Origin: Mantis religiosa
Taxonomy: Eukaryota > Arthropoda > Insecta > Mantodea > Mantidae
NCBI GenBank assembly: GCA_030765055.1
Contig: JAUKNK010000323.1
Span: 521,001-585,000 of the forward strand
Direction: 5' to 3'
DNA length: 64,000 nucleotides
Both the position numbers and the translations under genes were made by a program. Position 1 is the stretch's first letter, and every line of letters starts with the position of its first letter. Below the pieces are notes generated by a model. That model worked only from the letters and a program-made list of their open reading frames with translations. It was not told the origin of the DNA and did not search any database. Shown one piece after another: positions 34,909-46,943 of the stretch.

Positions 34909-36684
34909 GGCGTCATGACATTCTCCAAATAACTCGTATGTTTCCCGGTAAACCACTAGCGCCTCTCACATACAATGAGATACGCATCTTTTGTGGAGAC
35001 TTACTAACTCTTTAAGTACTTAAGTCCCAGGCTTTATAGTTACCACTATTAGGTTATTTATTGGAAATTTAGTCATTTAATTATTAACTTTCTGGAGTGT
35101 TGTTGTGCTTTCTCGGCATTTCCATTCCATTGATCGTATTTTTATTTTTACGATGAGTGTGTCGCTCAACCCTCATAAGGCTAACCGAGAAGCATTGACC
35201 GTCTTTGGTGATGTATCCAACAATATACAGCATACCAAGGTGAAATCAGATCAATCTTCCCGTATTATATCTTACTGCATTTTCGATTAAAAATCTTAAA
35301 CACGTCTTTTTTCCTTACTACCTTTTCCAGGCCAACGCCTCAATTAACTTGCCTCTACTAATGAAGTTCTCTGATACAAAAGCTATTTATATTTGTAAAT
35401 ACCATGAGGGAATAAACTGTTATTTAATTCTTAGTCGTAATCAGGATCATTGTCGAAATTAACATAGTTTCATCGTATGAATCCAATTCTTATCTCCACC
35501 AAATCAAGCACATTGTATACATTTTTTTTCAAAGTTGTGAAATTCCTTCAGAATGAGAGTATCTTGTATTTCTTGAAGTTGAGTAAAATTCACATATTTT
35601 AATTTTCGAGGATATCCAGGAAATATCTCCCATTTACGCATCCCTGCTGGCCAGATTGCGCTCGAGCTTCAATCCAAAATCGATAGACTTACTCGTAATC
35701 CTTTCTCAAAGTTGTTTGAATATCAGATGAAAAAGCTTGTACTTTGTGTTATTGCTCAAAGTAAACTGTCTGAAACGAAATTATTCCGATTCTCAGATGA
35801 GATGTGTCGCATTTTCTAATGCTCGTATTTAAAAATTACAGAAATTCAATGGGTACTAACTCAAGTGTATGGTGGTAGAGAGTTGAAATAAATAAATGTG
35901 AGAATCTGTTGTTGAATGTTAAACAACTGTCGAAATTCGAAATAGACGTCCATCACCTTGAACAGGTAATTTCAGCAAAGTTATAAAATTTAACCACAAC
36001 AAATTCGTGCAAGGCAGCGGTGTAATTCTATAGAACTTTCCTTAATATTTCTCGAAATTTGCTTAGTGAAAACCTGTCCAAACACTTTGTCATAATGGAC
36101 TGGCAACGACCGCTTCAACAAGGAGATTGTATAACTCATGGCTATATACTTAAATGTGTTTACACATATGCAATTATATATAGAAAATGAATTTGAAGGT
36201 TCAGACGAAATATTTTTAAAGCATGTTCGGACTAAATTACAGCCAAACAATTATTACTTTCTGGATTTTCCTCTCCGTATTATTTTATTAATTTTCACTG
36301 TCAAGACATAAACTCTATTCCCTATTCACGCAGTTTTGTAGAGCAACGTTTTCAGTTCAGGGCGCTCCAGGATAAGATTAGAAAATAGAATCAATGAATT
36401 TTCATTTAGAGATTGATTCCAGTCAAACAAGTATGAAGTTGTGTCACTTTCCCCACTGATAAAAGCGCAATAAATAGCTATCGTTTTTATTCTGGGTACC
36501 TAGTGGACAAAAAGACAAACTACTATATTCCAAACGAGATACGGGAATACGTGAAATACGGGAATTTCACCTGAAGTAAAATTATGATACCTCCTGAATC
36601 CAGAAAAGAAGAAAACCATTTTCAGACGAAGCATAATTCAAAAACGAAATATATAGCTATAAACTACAATCATTCGTAAGACAA
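34909..36684. other. AT-rich DNA, nothing recognised
   Basis: Frames of 60-86 codons have no family motif. Confidence 0.4.
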
Positions 36685-37018
36685 CGCAGAGCGGTAATAC
36701 TGCCTCTCACCGCGGATGTCCCAGTTCGATCTCATGCGTTCACATGTTGGAAAACTAGTCGTTGGGACGGATTTTCTTCGGGATCTCAGATTTCCCTCGC
36801 TATCATTCCACCAATTGGACCCATATATCATTTGCTTGGATTTACATTATCATGCCACCTACTTCTTGCCCTGATACCACGCATCGGGATAGTGATACAT
36901 TTTAGGTACTCTATCTCATCAGGCATCTAACCCCAGGTGCCCATTGGGGATCCTAGGGGTGCAGGTCCTTCAAATGAGGAGAGTAAGTCATCAAAGACGA
37001 AGGGGAAGGTGGTCAATG
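36685..37018 (+). mobile_element. Possible tRNA-derived SINE, singleton
   Basis: ACGCAGAGCGGTAATACTGC followed by CCCAGTTCGATCTCATGC looks like a degraded A-box and a good B-box. About 270 bases of distinctly less AT-rich body follow, ending GACGAAGGGGAAGGTGGTC. No second copy was found in the window, so the family is unsupported. Confidence 0.4.
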
Positions 37019-38530
37019 TATATCTAAAGTGATAATTTAAATTGATTGATGTTAACTTGAATAACGCATTTTATACAGGTATTTCAAACCCACATGAACG
37101 ATTATACAGAATTAGTTGCTCAACTTCTATGTGACACATATAGATAGTTTTTACCTCGCATTAAAAACGCTCGAGAATGACCGTGGATTGGGCATTTACA
37201 GGAAAAACGCCGCGTGCCTCACGCTATCCAAGGAATTGCAGGTAGGTGACAACGTGCTGCCTGCTGTAGCTGTTTGTAAACATACCGCATACTCCAGGGT
37301 AGTTGGCTACTATTAGACATTTCTTTGGCTTATGAAACCGCAATAAGGAAGCTATTTCTTGGTTGATTATGATTGTTTAACTTGTTCCAGAATTCATTTA
37401 TAACAGTTGATGGCGGCAAACAAGCTGGTTAACATATAAATCTTTTAGGGGGAAGTTAATGTTAGTGAAATTGAAGATGGAAGCATCAGATGATAAAATG
37501 AACAGAGAACAATATTAAGGAATAGTAGGTAAAGTTAACCCAAACTAAAGGCTTTGTGCAATGAAACAAGCATTTTATTTCACTGTGTTTAATAATACTA
37601 AATAAAGGATTTGTAACTGAAAAGAACGCTGTTGATTTTCCAGTAACTAGTTGAAAGCACTGCACAATAAAGAGCATAGCAAAATGAGCAACCTTGGAAC
37701 TGTCTGAGTCATTAGTCGACTTTTTCACAACTAACTGCCCTTTGCCCCATTACCTGTAAGCGAGGCTAGGGTCACTGATAATGAGCAAGGAGCAATGCTT
37801 TTGTTTTCGTGGCCGGTGCGTCCCAATAAGAGCTTTTGAAGTTTGCACAGCAGTGGTTCCTCTGCTGCCTAATTACAAAATAATGTAATATTTAATGCTG
37901 CATGAAATTATACCTAAGGGAATTTCGAAGCTGCGATACCGAAATCGGGACTAGTTAGCTTATGAGCTACAAAACAGTATATTGGATAACTTTAGTATTA
38001 TTTTAAGACAAATGGAATATCCATAATGTCCTTTTGCAGCAGCGTTTCGTTTTAAAAATTACAAATATCTTGCTCAGTGTAAATTATATCACAGGAGCGA
38101 TTACTTCATTTTAGCTGTATTTTTATGGTAACAGTCACAGATTCCACGTTTCAGTAATTACCCATAGGACCTTTCCCCTAGCTCGCAACTATGATTAATT
38201 TAGAAATGCTGTTTGTTCGCTTTGGAATCAGTGATCTATAAAACGAATTATGCTTACTATACGCTTCGTAGAATCCACTTTCTGGCCGTATTTAATGCTT
38301 TAATATGACCTTTATGTACCACATAGAAACACACATTACAAGTTGTTTGTTCGGGGACTTTTAAAAACTCCTCACTTCGATAAGTATTCGTGTATCGCTA
38401 TTCGTGTATCAATGAGATGTGTGCTATTTTATTTAAAATGGCGCAAATTACGAGCGTCATTATTTATTTTTTAATCTAGAAGTATATTACACTAGCGCAC
38501 GTTTTCTAGCTAGGGTACAGGGAGGTATTT
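37019..38530. other. Unassigned DNA
   Basis: No gene was recognised. The segment 37180-37240 has splice-like borders (TTTACAG and CAG|GTAGGT) around an open stretch, but there is no homologous protein to support an exon. Confidence 0.35.
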
Positions 38531-38727
38531 TCGTGACATAGGCAACTTCATAATACTTTTTTGAAGGGATGTCACAGAGAAACCAGTTGGTGTCAACGCG
38601 CCTGCCGATAGCTCCTGAGCTCTAGGAACAAATATGTCAACTACCAACAGTGAACGACGAGTTAACACCAACTGGTTTCTCTGTGATGTCCCTTCGAAAA
38701 AGTATCACGAAATTGCCTATGTCACGA
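38531..38727. mobile_element. 197-bp foldback MITE with 67-bp terminal inverted repeats
   Basis: The left arm (38531-38597) starts TCGTGACATAGGCAACTTCA; the right arm (38661-38727), reverse complemented, starts TCGTGACATAGGCAATTTCG. The arms match over 67 bases with about seven differences, around a loop of about 63 bases. No transposase is present and no unambiguous target duplication was found, so the superfamily is unknown. Confidence 0.88.
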
Positions 38728-38879
38728 CATTAGCTCTCTTTACCCTATGATATTTGAAGTATTTAAATAGACACTGAAACCTAACCAATGTAACGATTGG
38801 CTTCGAAATACATTTGGCGAAGTTCTTATTGCTAGGGCAACAACGTAAATTTGTTACCAAGAGTTCACAGGAAATCGGA

Positions 38880-39480
38880 GTTTTCTGAGTGACGAGTTTC
38901 GTGAAGCACAACAAAGAACTGCCGCCATTGATGAAAATATTGGATTGGATTATGCTGTGGAGAGGATTCGGAACCAGACTAGACTTAATCTGTTATGTGG
39001 GAGAATAGAAGAGCCGAGAGAACACAGAGCGGGGCCGATCCAAGAAGTCATGACAGTGCAGAGGGTATGGTCCCTACAACTGACCAATTAGAAACTCCCC
39101 TTCCAGCACAACCGTTAGCCCAACGTGGTCCACAAATGGCCCACCAGGTCGCCCTGGAGACCGGAGACTGCTCTGCCAGAGAAAGAATATTCATCAAGAG
39201 CATATCACCCTGCCATGCAGCACTGGGACTCTGCCGATACTTCTGCCTGAAAGAGACCGCCAGATGAGAGATGATGTGAAATAATAATGGAGATTAGATG
39301 GAGAGAAGCTTTCGCTTCTGAAAATGTTCCTGAGACCACAATTAATAACGACAGTTTTGGAAAAGCTGCACCAATTACAGAAATAAAATTGCCTTTCACT
39401 AGTCAAAATATTAATTCAGTTGGAGTTATTGTTTGTCCTAACCCACATTGGCAAAGTTTAAGAATCCAATATCGTATCTA
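38880..39480 (+). other. Unrecognised segment with coding-like composition
   Basis: Several plus frames stay open in succession (38995-39267, 39287-39481), and the segment is less AT-rich than its surroundings. Translations include QQRTAAIDENIGLDYAVERI in one frame and PLAQRGPQMAHQVAL in another. It looks like a decayed mobile-element or retroposed coding sequence, but no family was recognised. Confidence 0.25.
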
Positions 39481-42400
39481 GATCCTTTTACTTTTCCCTT
39501 CAGGTAATTAGAACTAAGAAATTCCCACAAAGCAATTTAAGTTTATATGCTAATCTCGCTTCAGGAATTTTGTTTTAGGGTACAAGAAACATTTAATATA
39601 CGGTATCAAACAATTCAATATAAATAATAAAATTAATATACTAACAACGGTTAGACTTAGCTCACTATACATATTTTGATTTAAAGCAATCAGCAATCTG
39701 CATCGTGCTGACAAATTGACACGCTTGGCCAATTGGAAGCAAGCTGTTTTCAAGCATATGTGCTTGCAAACAATCCATTTAATGGAAAGTATTTCTCAAA
39801 CTGCAATTACGCTCATAATAATCACTTATGTTTGCCAGAGAAGATGATAACTACGATGCAGCTTTACTATCGTAGATTAATGCAATCGTTCACTACAATG
39901 CGTTCTTTACCTTCGTGAAATTGTACAATATCTGTGTCAGTTATTTTTATGTAAAATAAAATTTTGGTTCATTTTTGAAAATAAATTCAATGGAGCTTTC
40001 ATTAATACAGCACAAAGTACAAATATATTTTATTCTCCTCAATAACTGCTTCCTACACATAATGAACTCTCAGCTTCATGTCTTTAATCTTAGGTGCTTA
40101 GACCAAAACACTAACTCATAATACACTATGAAAGACATGTCTAAAAATTATCAGCATTGTAAAGTTCCAAGTTGAAACTTAATGCCTCACACCGAAATTG
40201 TCCCAGTAAACTTCGTTTCCTCTCTCACACTTACTGGTTAACCAAAGCTGCACAACCCTCATGAGGTCTGCAAACCAAACTTTCCGAGACAGTCGCGAAT
40301 GTGTGGCTGGAATCCATCACTGGCAAGTGTTCCCACATACAGACCATCCGCATACTGTTCAGATAAATTACTTTCTTGTACTAGACTTGCTCCCTTTTAC
40401 TCAACTTGTGGAAATTACTGCTCTGTAAGGCTCACATTCTTGTGGACAACAGTAAGAAATAAATTAGTTAGTGGAGATTCATAACAATTCCCCATAACTC
40501 CTAACTTACAGCCATGCACCCTTAAACTTTATCCCTTCTACTGTCCTGTATTTTTTTTAATCTCAGAAAGTTGAAACACAGAGTGTGCGATACATACATT
40601 GTGACGGTAAAGGTATGTAGAAAATTGAAAAACCTTCATATTACCGGCCACATAGGCCAGTGGGCCGTTATTGGCAACTCTAGGACGAGAGGAGATACTC
40701 CAAGAACGACAAATCCGGATAATGAGGGACGTTAGCATGAACGGTGTCCCCAAAGGTTATTTTAGAATCCAGCTGACGCTGTCCTGTTCAAACCTTAAAA
40801 GCCTCTCATTTCCTGCAGGCCTCACCAAAGAGTCCACAACTGAAACGGGTTCTGACCGTGCGGGTCCAGGACGAAGCCCAAGAGGAAGCCTTTAGAGAAC
40901 TCATTGCCACCGTGCAACCGGAACATGCCGAATACCATCGTCTGGCCCTAAAACCCTGAAAATGGATTAAATGAGAACGATGGGATGGAAAGCCGTCTTA
41001 TGAAGATAAAAGTCATAGTAGCCCCTTAAGTGATAAGAGGAAACTATAAAAAGTCCAGGCCAGTAACGCTGAGGTCAGAGATCAAACTATGCTGTTCGGA
41101 ATGAGAATCATGTATGCTATTCTTGCGTCAGCTCGCATGGTCTATATTGCGCTACTGGGGGTGTTTTTCTTTTAAATTGATATAAAACAAACTTTAAGAG
41201 CACAGTAGCAATATAATCTAATTTAGTGTGAAAGGTGGAGAAAAACCGCACGAGCGTTATACAATAAAGGGCTACGTTTCAACAAATTCCCCAAGAGGCT
41301 CGTAGAGTTAAGTGGAATCTGATAATGACTTACGACGCTAAAGCTGCGGTTCCGTGCGACGTTACGACCAAAGGGAATATCTCTGATGTGGCTTACCATC
41401 TTCTGCTATGCCACGAGAACAATACCTGGTATTTCCCAGTTACACTCTGTTACGGAGGATAATTGGCTTGCTACGTATGGTTTACTACGAAGACTGTGTT
41501 AAACGCTTTAGTCTCGTTTATATTTGCAGAATACGTCCTTATTATCTAAAATATTCTTCGGGTAAAAACGAATCATTCAATGAGATAATGAAATGAGCAA
41601 GCGTCGGGCTGAGGAATTAGTCGAAATATAATTACTGTTATAGAAAGCATATAACGAAGAAATACAGCTTGGAAGTGAGGATTTTATTTGCTATTTTCTT
41701 TAAAGAATAGTGTGCATATATCAACCACTTAAACTCTTTGTCCTGTAAAACCGTTAATTTTGTCAGTTATCTAAGGTTTTCAACGTGACACATAATTTCC
41801 AAAAATGTTCCAAATGAAGTTTCCAGAATATGATAAATAATAATGAAGCATTTGATATAAACGTTTTGGAGGGAGGGATGGGAGAGAAATACTTTGATGC
41901 TTACCGAACCGTAAACATTTAATGGAGCATCGTATCTGGGGCTCGTTAAGCATTTTTGATGAGAAACGGGAAAATGCAGTGCGCGGCTCGTTAATTCAAT
42001 TCAGTGTGTTCCGCATGGCTGCATCAAAATAGTTTATCATATACTGTTTTACCTTACGTTTGAGTGTTATTTAGACTGATTTTAATAGCTCAACAGAAAA
42101 TACTGCAGCGACTTATAAGTGATACTGTAACGAAGCACTTTTATAGACATTGCTGTTAAAATGACAGAACGGTCAAACAGAAGCTGTATAGTAACCAAAA
42201 ATGAAAACATGACCTACCTATTAAAATTTTGTATTAAATTATTTAATATTGTGACTTTGGGGGCTCGTAGACTTAAAAGTCGGATTAGCAGATATTCCAA
42301 ATCTTCTTTATTTCCGTAGAAATACACTGTTCAATTCTCACGTAACAACATTACGTCACATACACAACACAATCTACCACAACAATAGCTTCGTATTACA

Positions 42401-43344
42401 CCTGTTTACAACATCGGCTCTCGATACATCTGTTCGCTACTTTTTATGACTGCCACTCCTCTGGCGTGTCACAATCTCTTGTATATAACGCCATTGATAA
42501 TTTCTAGACTGTTCTAAAACAAACCAGAAGCCGAATATTCTCTGTCAATCAAGAAGTCACTAGAAATTTCCATTTACCTCACTTATCTGTGTAGGTAAGT
42601 CTTTTATCTCCGCTATGTTTATTTGCCGACTTTTTGTGTACACAAGTGGCGCTATCGGAGATAACGGGTTTGCGACAATATTCAGCGTAAACCTATTAAA
42701 ACCGAAGACCCAAAATGAGATTTACAAGGACCTCTAACCACAGTTTTGGCAACCAACTAGAATTCAGGTGGTTTCCAGCTCTTATTAATTATAGGCTTCA
42801 CCGAAAGGAATTTAACCCAAAGCTCCCAAAATAGCTCATATCATTTTGGCTTTCAAAAGAGTTCATAAATTTGTGCATAGCCTTCTGTAGTTCCTTATCT
42901 TGCGAATAAAGTCCAGAGAGAAGTGTACTAATATCTTAAATTCTCTCCCGAAATACACCATATTTAACATTTGTACATTAAATGTAATCTACTGCTAAAT
43001 CATGAACGTACTTGTTAACCAGCACATGACAGACAAAATATTCAGCTTCAAGCAAACTTAATTATTTGTTGTACAGCCAAAAATTTCATCTAAGACTTTA
43101 CACCTACATGCCAGTTCCTCTTGTGCTAATCTGTATTTCTGTATTCTTCTATCTTCAAAAATGATTTTTTTGGCTATACGAATAGTTAGCCTCCCAATAG
43201 TTCTTTTTTTCGCATAACGCATTCTTTCCAGTGCTGCAGTAAGATGTTTCTTTTAACCTTGTGTCTCAACTATATTCTTTCCCTACAATTTGGTCTCTTC
43301 TTCCATTCTAAATCATTTCATTATCAACTAATAAGCATTTTTTG
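39481..43344. other. Long unassigned stretch
   Basis: Mostly AT-rich. A patch at 40780-40960 translates (one plus frame) to LKRVLTVRVQDEAQEEAFRE and looks coding-derived, without a recognised family. No RNA gene or terminal repeats were seen. Confidence 0.35.
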
Positions 43345-43667
43345 AGAATTAATGCGAATAGCGGAGGACATTCAACAGCACATCTGGAGAATTAATTTAA
43401 ATAGCGGTGGTATTGACTGGTACATCTGGAGAGGTACTTCCAACATCGGGTCCAGAGGCATTCAATAGCATTCGATCTGGAGAAATAATTCGAATAGCGC
43501 TGCGGCGCCGGAAAGAACATCTAAATAAACAATTCAAATAACACCTATCTGGGATAGCACAACTATCCAAGTGGGGGTATTTTATAACACATTTGTCAAT
43601 GTGATGTGACAAGGGCTGCAGTAGTCGATAGCAGCTCGGAGAAGTAATTGGAAGAGCATGCGATCGA
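43345..43667. repeat. Degenerate minisatellite, period about 43-50 bases
   Basis: Successive units begin GAGAATTAATGCGAATAGCG, GAGAATTAATTTAAATAGCG, GAGAGGTACTTCC, GAGAAATAATTCGAATAGCG, then a degraded unit with CAATTCAAATAACA, and GAGAAGTAATTGGAAGAGC, usually with CATCTG just before GAGA. About six recognisable units are strongly diverged, implying an old array. Confidence 0.7.
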
Positions 43668-43990
43668 AAATGACAATCCGATTATCCTTAGCCTTGTGAC
43701 CCTTTATAATCTGCAGAGCATCTGGTGTTGTAAACCGTGTTACGCAGTTAGCCTTCAGTTTAGGAGCACATCAACGACAGTGAATCTAATAATTAGATAT
43801 TAGTGATTAATCTTTTTTTATACTTGTTCCATTTATACCAAGCACTGAAGCAGGCGCAAATAGCTAAAGCCACATTGCATTAGTCAACTGTTTGAAACTT
43901 GGCTGAATGGATCAAGTACAAAACCGATCTTAATAAAACCTCTACTGCGAACTATAAATTTATATCTATCTGTTATTTATGACAAGGAAT
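43668..43990 (+). repeat. Dispersed repeat R1, compact copy
   Basis: The left part (43668-43795) matches 11413-11545 and the right part (43838-43990) matches 12846-12990, in the same order and strand. It abuts the 5' limit of the LINE tail that follows. Confidence 0.7.
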
Positions 43991-44480
43991 ATGACGTCTA
44001 CAATAAAATGTGCAAATTTCAAAGCGTGTGTGGAACAATAAATAGAACATTTAGAAACAAAATACGTAAAGAAACAAAATTAAGGTTCTACAAAATTATG
44101 GCTGTACCTATACTGACATACGGAACTGAGACTTGGACGTTAACTATAAAGCAGCAGAGTAAAATACAGGCTTTAGAAATGAAATTTTTGAGAATTGTGA
44201 AAGGATGCACGAAGAGGGACTTAATAAGAAATGTAAATATAAGAGAAGAGCTGGACATTTTTAGTATGAATGATAGGTTAAAAGATCTCAAACAAAAATG
44301 GAAGGAACATGTTGAAAGGATGCCAGATAATAGACTTACAAAACGGATATTACAGTATCATCTTAAAGGTAGGAGACCGGTGGGCAGACTCAGGAAACGA
44401 TGGCTGGAGGACTTCGAAGGCGGAACAGGCACTTGATTGCCTATTTCATGAAGTGAAGAAGAAGATACATTATATGACCA
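43991..44480 (+). pseudogene. LINE ORF2 C-terminal fragment
   Basis: One frame of about 142 codons (44008-44436) reads CGTINRTFRNKIRKETKLRF, MAVPILTYGTETWTL, IQALEMKFLRIVKGCTKRD, NIREELDIFSMNDRLKDLK, WKEHVERMPDNR and LKGRRPVGRLRKRWLEDF. This is the region after the reverse transcriptase in many arthropod non-LTR elements. A second frame continues to about 44500 (HEVKKK), so there is a frame change near 44420. The catalytic RT is missing, as expected for a 5'-truncated retrotransposed copy. Confidence 0.82.
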
Positions 44481-44744
44481 TCAATAGTGTAACTCTAAAA
44501 CCGAGCTAACTTTCAATCGTAACTCTAAAGTATGTTGGCATCTTTGTCAGAATTTAAAAGCCAGTTATTTTGAAAGCAAATGCCTTTAAAGAAAGACAGC
44601 AGAAGCAGTGGAATACATTAATAATTAAGAAAAAATACTTAGATATAAATTTAATTATATGCTGTATGTCTGTGTTCTTGTTCTGATGCAACACGTTTTA
44701 ATAAAATGCAGACATTTCGTATTTGTACATTGCTAAGTGGTCAC
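44481..44744. other. Spacer between LINE tail and mariner remnant
   Basis: AT-rich; probably contains the LINE 3' untranslated region and the left end of the mariner copy, neither delimited. Confidence 0.35.
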
Positions 44745-45720
44745 ATACGTAAAGTTTTTTATTTATTTTGATGCTCGAAGAATATGGTAATCAATATGGG
44801 AATATGGGACATTGGAGAAGGTGTCGTCAGTGCGTGGGTGGCACAACGATGGTTCCAACGTTTTAAATATGGGGACCAAAACACTAAAGATTTACCACGT
44901 TCTGGAAGACCTAAAGTATGGAGTATTAAGGGTACATGCCAAGTTTTGCGATAAAGTCCACAAAAAGTACCCTTAGGCTTTCAGAAGAACTTGGTGCATC
45001 AAAAGGTATCATTCATCGTCGCATTATGACACTTGGAAAATCATACAGAAGTTGTAGATCTGTACCTCATGAACTGACACCTCAACGGGGTGAACATAGA
45101 GTGGGTATTTGTCATCCGTTTATCCGTAATCCCGTGGATGACAGATTTGTCAGAAGTGTCACTTGTGAGACAAATGGGTATATTAACGAAACCCTGATGC
45201 CTCGAAACAGTGACTTGATCCCCGCCAACCTGCCGAAGCCATCGTTAAAAAAACACAATTCGGCCTCATAATAATGTTGGGTTCTGGTGAAATTTTCAAG
45301 GTGTGATTGATTGGGATTCGGTTCCAAACGGGAGGATGACTGACGTGGATCTTTATTCTCAACAACTGAAACGTTGAGACGGGGATACCCAGCATTAGTT
45401 AACCATAATAGAGTTCTATTGCAATAGGACAATGCAACACCTCATACTACAGGAACAACCATGGACAAAATACAGGAATTGGGAGGTATCGCAATGCTAC
45501 CATACCCAGCATACAGCCCTGATCTCACACCATCACATTATCATCGCTTTCGATCCATGGACCATTTTGTACGTGAAAGAAATGTTGACAATATTAAGGC
45601 TGTGAAAGTGGGTGCCACCGAATACCAGAGACTGGTACAATCGTAGGATAATAAACCTCGCTGAGCGATAGCTGAATACCATTGAATCTAATTGCCTATA
45701 CTTTGAAAATTATTTAACTG
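44745..45720 (+). pseudogene. mariner-family transposase pseudogene (copy M2)
   Basis: An HTH block, VAQRWFQRFKYGDQNTKDLP then RSGRPK, lies near 44840-44915. A second HTH block, LRLSEELGASKGIIHRRIM, follows, then SVPHELTPQRGEHRVGIC and FIRNPVDDRFV. Near the end come IQELGGIAMLPYPAYSPDLT with PSHYHRF, and INLAER. Catalytic sites are lost: the first motif reads CETNG instead of a DE pair, a TAG stop sits directly before the DNA motif near 45430, and the third Asp position (PSDY in the family) is His. Multiple frame changes occur. It belongs to a different mariner subgroup from M1 and the 59.9 kb copy. Confidence 0.82.
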
Positions 45721-45740
45721 CTTGACAGAACACATTTATT

Positions 45741-45980
45741 GTAATTTACGTCCGCCAACGTTAAGTCATATCGGACGATGAATAAAACGGATGAAACGAT
45801 ACAACCATGCTCAAATGAGTCCGGGATCATGGATCTTAGAGTTACCCGACATTCCTCTTTCAGGATAAGGGATAACCCGAGGAGAAAACCGTATCCAGTT
45901 AACTAACCCTAACCGAGATTCGAACTCGGGACCTATTAAACACGAGGCAGAAACTCTACCATCTACGCTACCAAGGTGGT
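45741..45980 (-). mobile_element. SINE family B copy
   Basis: The minus strand carries CACCTTGGTAGCGTAGATGG, then GAGTTCGAATCTCGG (B-box), then ATCCCGGACTCATTTGAGC and the GGACGTAAATTAC 3' end. It is about 240 bases and collinear with the copy at 30184. The target duplication is not evident. Confidence 0.88.
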
Positions 45981-46820
45981 CATTCTGATAATATTGGCTT
46001 CAAACCCTTACACTCACTTTTTAAAATAATTTTGTACTTCATGAAAGCTTGCCAACAGTAAGAGGTTTTCGCGGCGTAATACATATTCGCTGATTGGAAT
46101 ATAGCAAAAGGCAAGAATAATTGTTTTCATAGCTCACTCCATTTCCGTATCCAAACTAGCTTTCCAGTGACAATAGCATATCTGTATGACACTCTGAAAG
46201 GCCCGTGATGTGATTTCCGTTGGAGTCAGAAGAGGATCGGCGAAAATGTTATTTCACTACATAGAACATTTGGATTCCCAATTCCGCCTCCATTCAGAAA
46301 AACTGTTCCTCCTGTTTTCCATTTGTATGGATGCTGACTGAGCAAAGCAACACACGTTTACAGTCTACCATAGATGACGTGGTTACTAAAAACAGAGTTT
46401 TCGTTTGCGCGATCAGTGATGGACAAATTGTACTTATTTTCTACATGTCTGATTAAATTCTGTACCACAAAGGCGCCTGGACTTACTTCTGAATTAATTG
46501 CATTCGAATTGTTTGTTATCCCTTAATAACACTGGAAAGATTACTTTTTCAGTGATAAATAGTATATAATTATGTTGTAGGGTAAACCGTATAGTGGTGA
46601 GCACTTTAAGAGTAAACAAAATAGTCTTTTTTTAACTTACAGGTAATAATTTCTAAGGTACATACTTCATACTGTGCAGGTAAGTAGTGAAATATGTCTA
46701 CTTATATCAGGATGTTTTGGCATGTTGTAATTGCTGTAAAAAATTTATTATTGATTATATTCAGAAATGTAGGAAACCTTAGTGATGGGCACTTGGAAGA
46801 CAAATTTGGGCATCTTGAAA
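45981..46820. other. Unassigned DNA
   Basis: No gene was recognised. Confidence 0.4.
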
Positions 46821-46943
46821 TACAGTGATGGGCACAGAGAAAAAATATGTATTAATAAGAATCAAAACTTAATACATTGTTAAATTAAAATATTACATTA
46901 TCAAATATATGAATAAATTGTTAAATGAAAATATTTATTTAAA

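Noticed and set aside
37175..37245. Possible host exon bounded by TTTACAG and CAG|GTAGGT
   Set aside because: Splice-like strings are common by chance; no protein homology supports it.
43345..43667. CRISPR-like array of spaced repeats
   Set aside because: The units themselves are diverged and there are no conserved repeats with unique spacers; this is eukaryotic DNA and fits a worn minisatellite.
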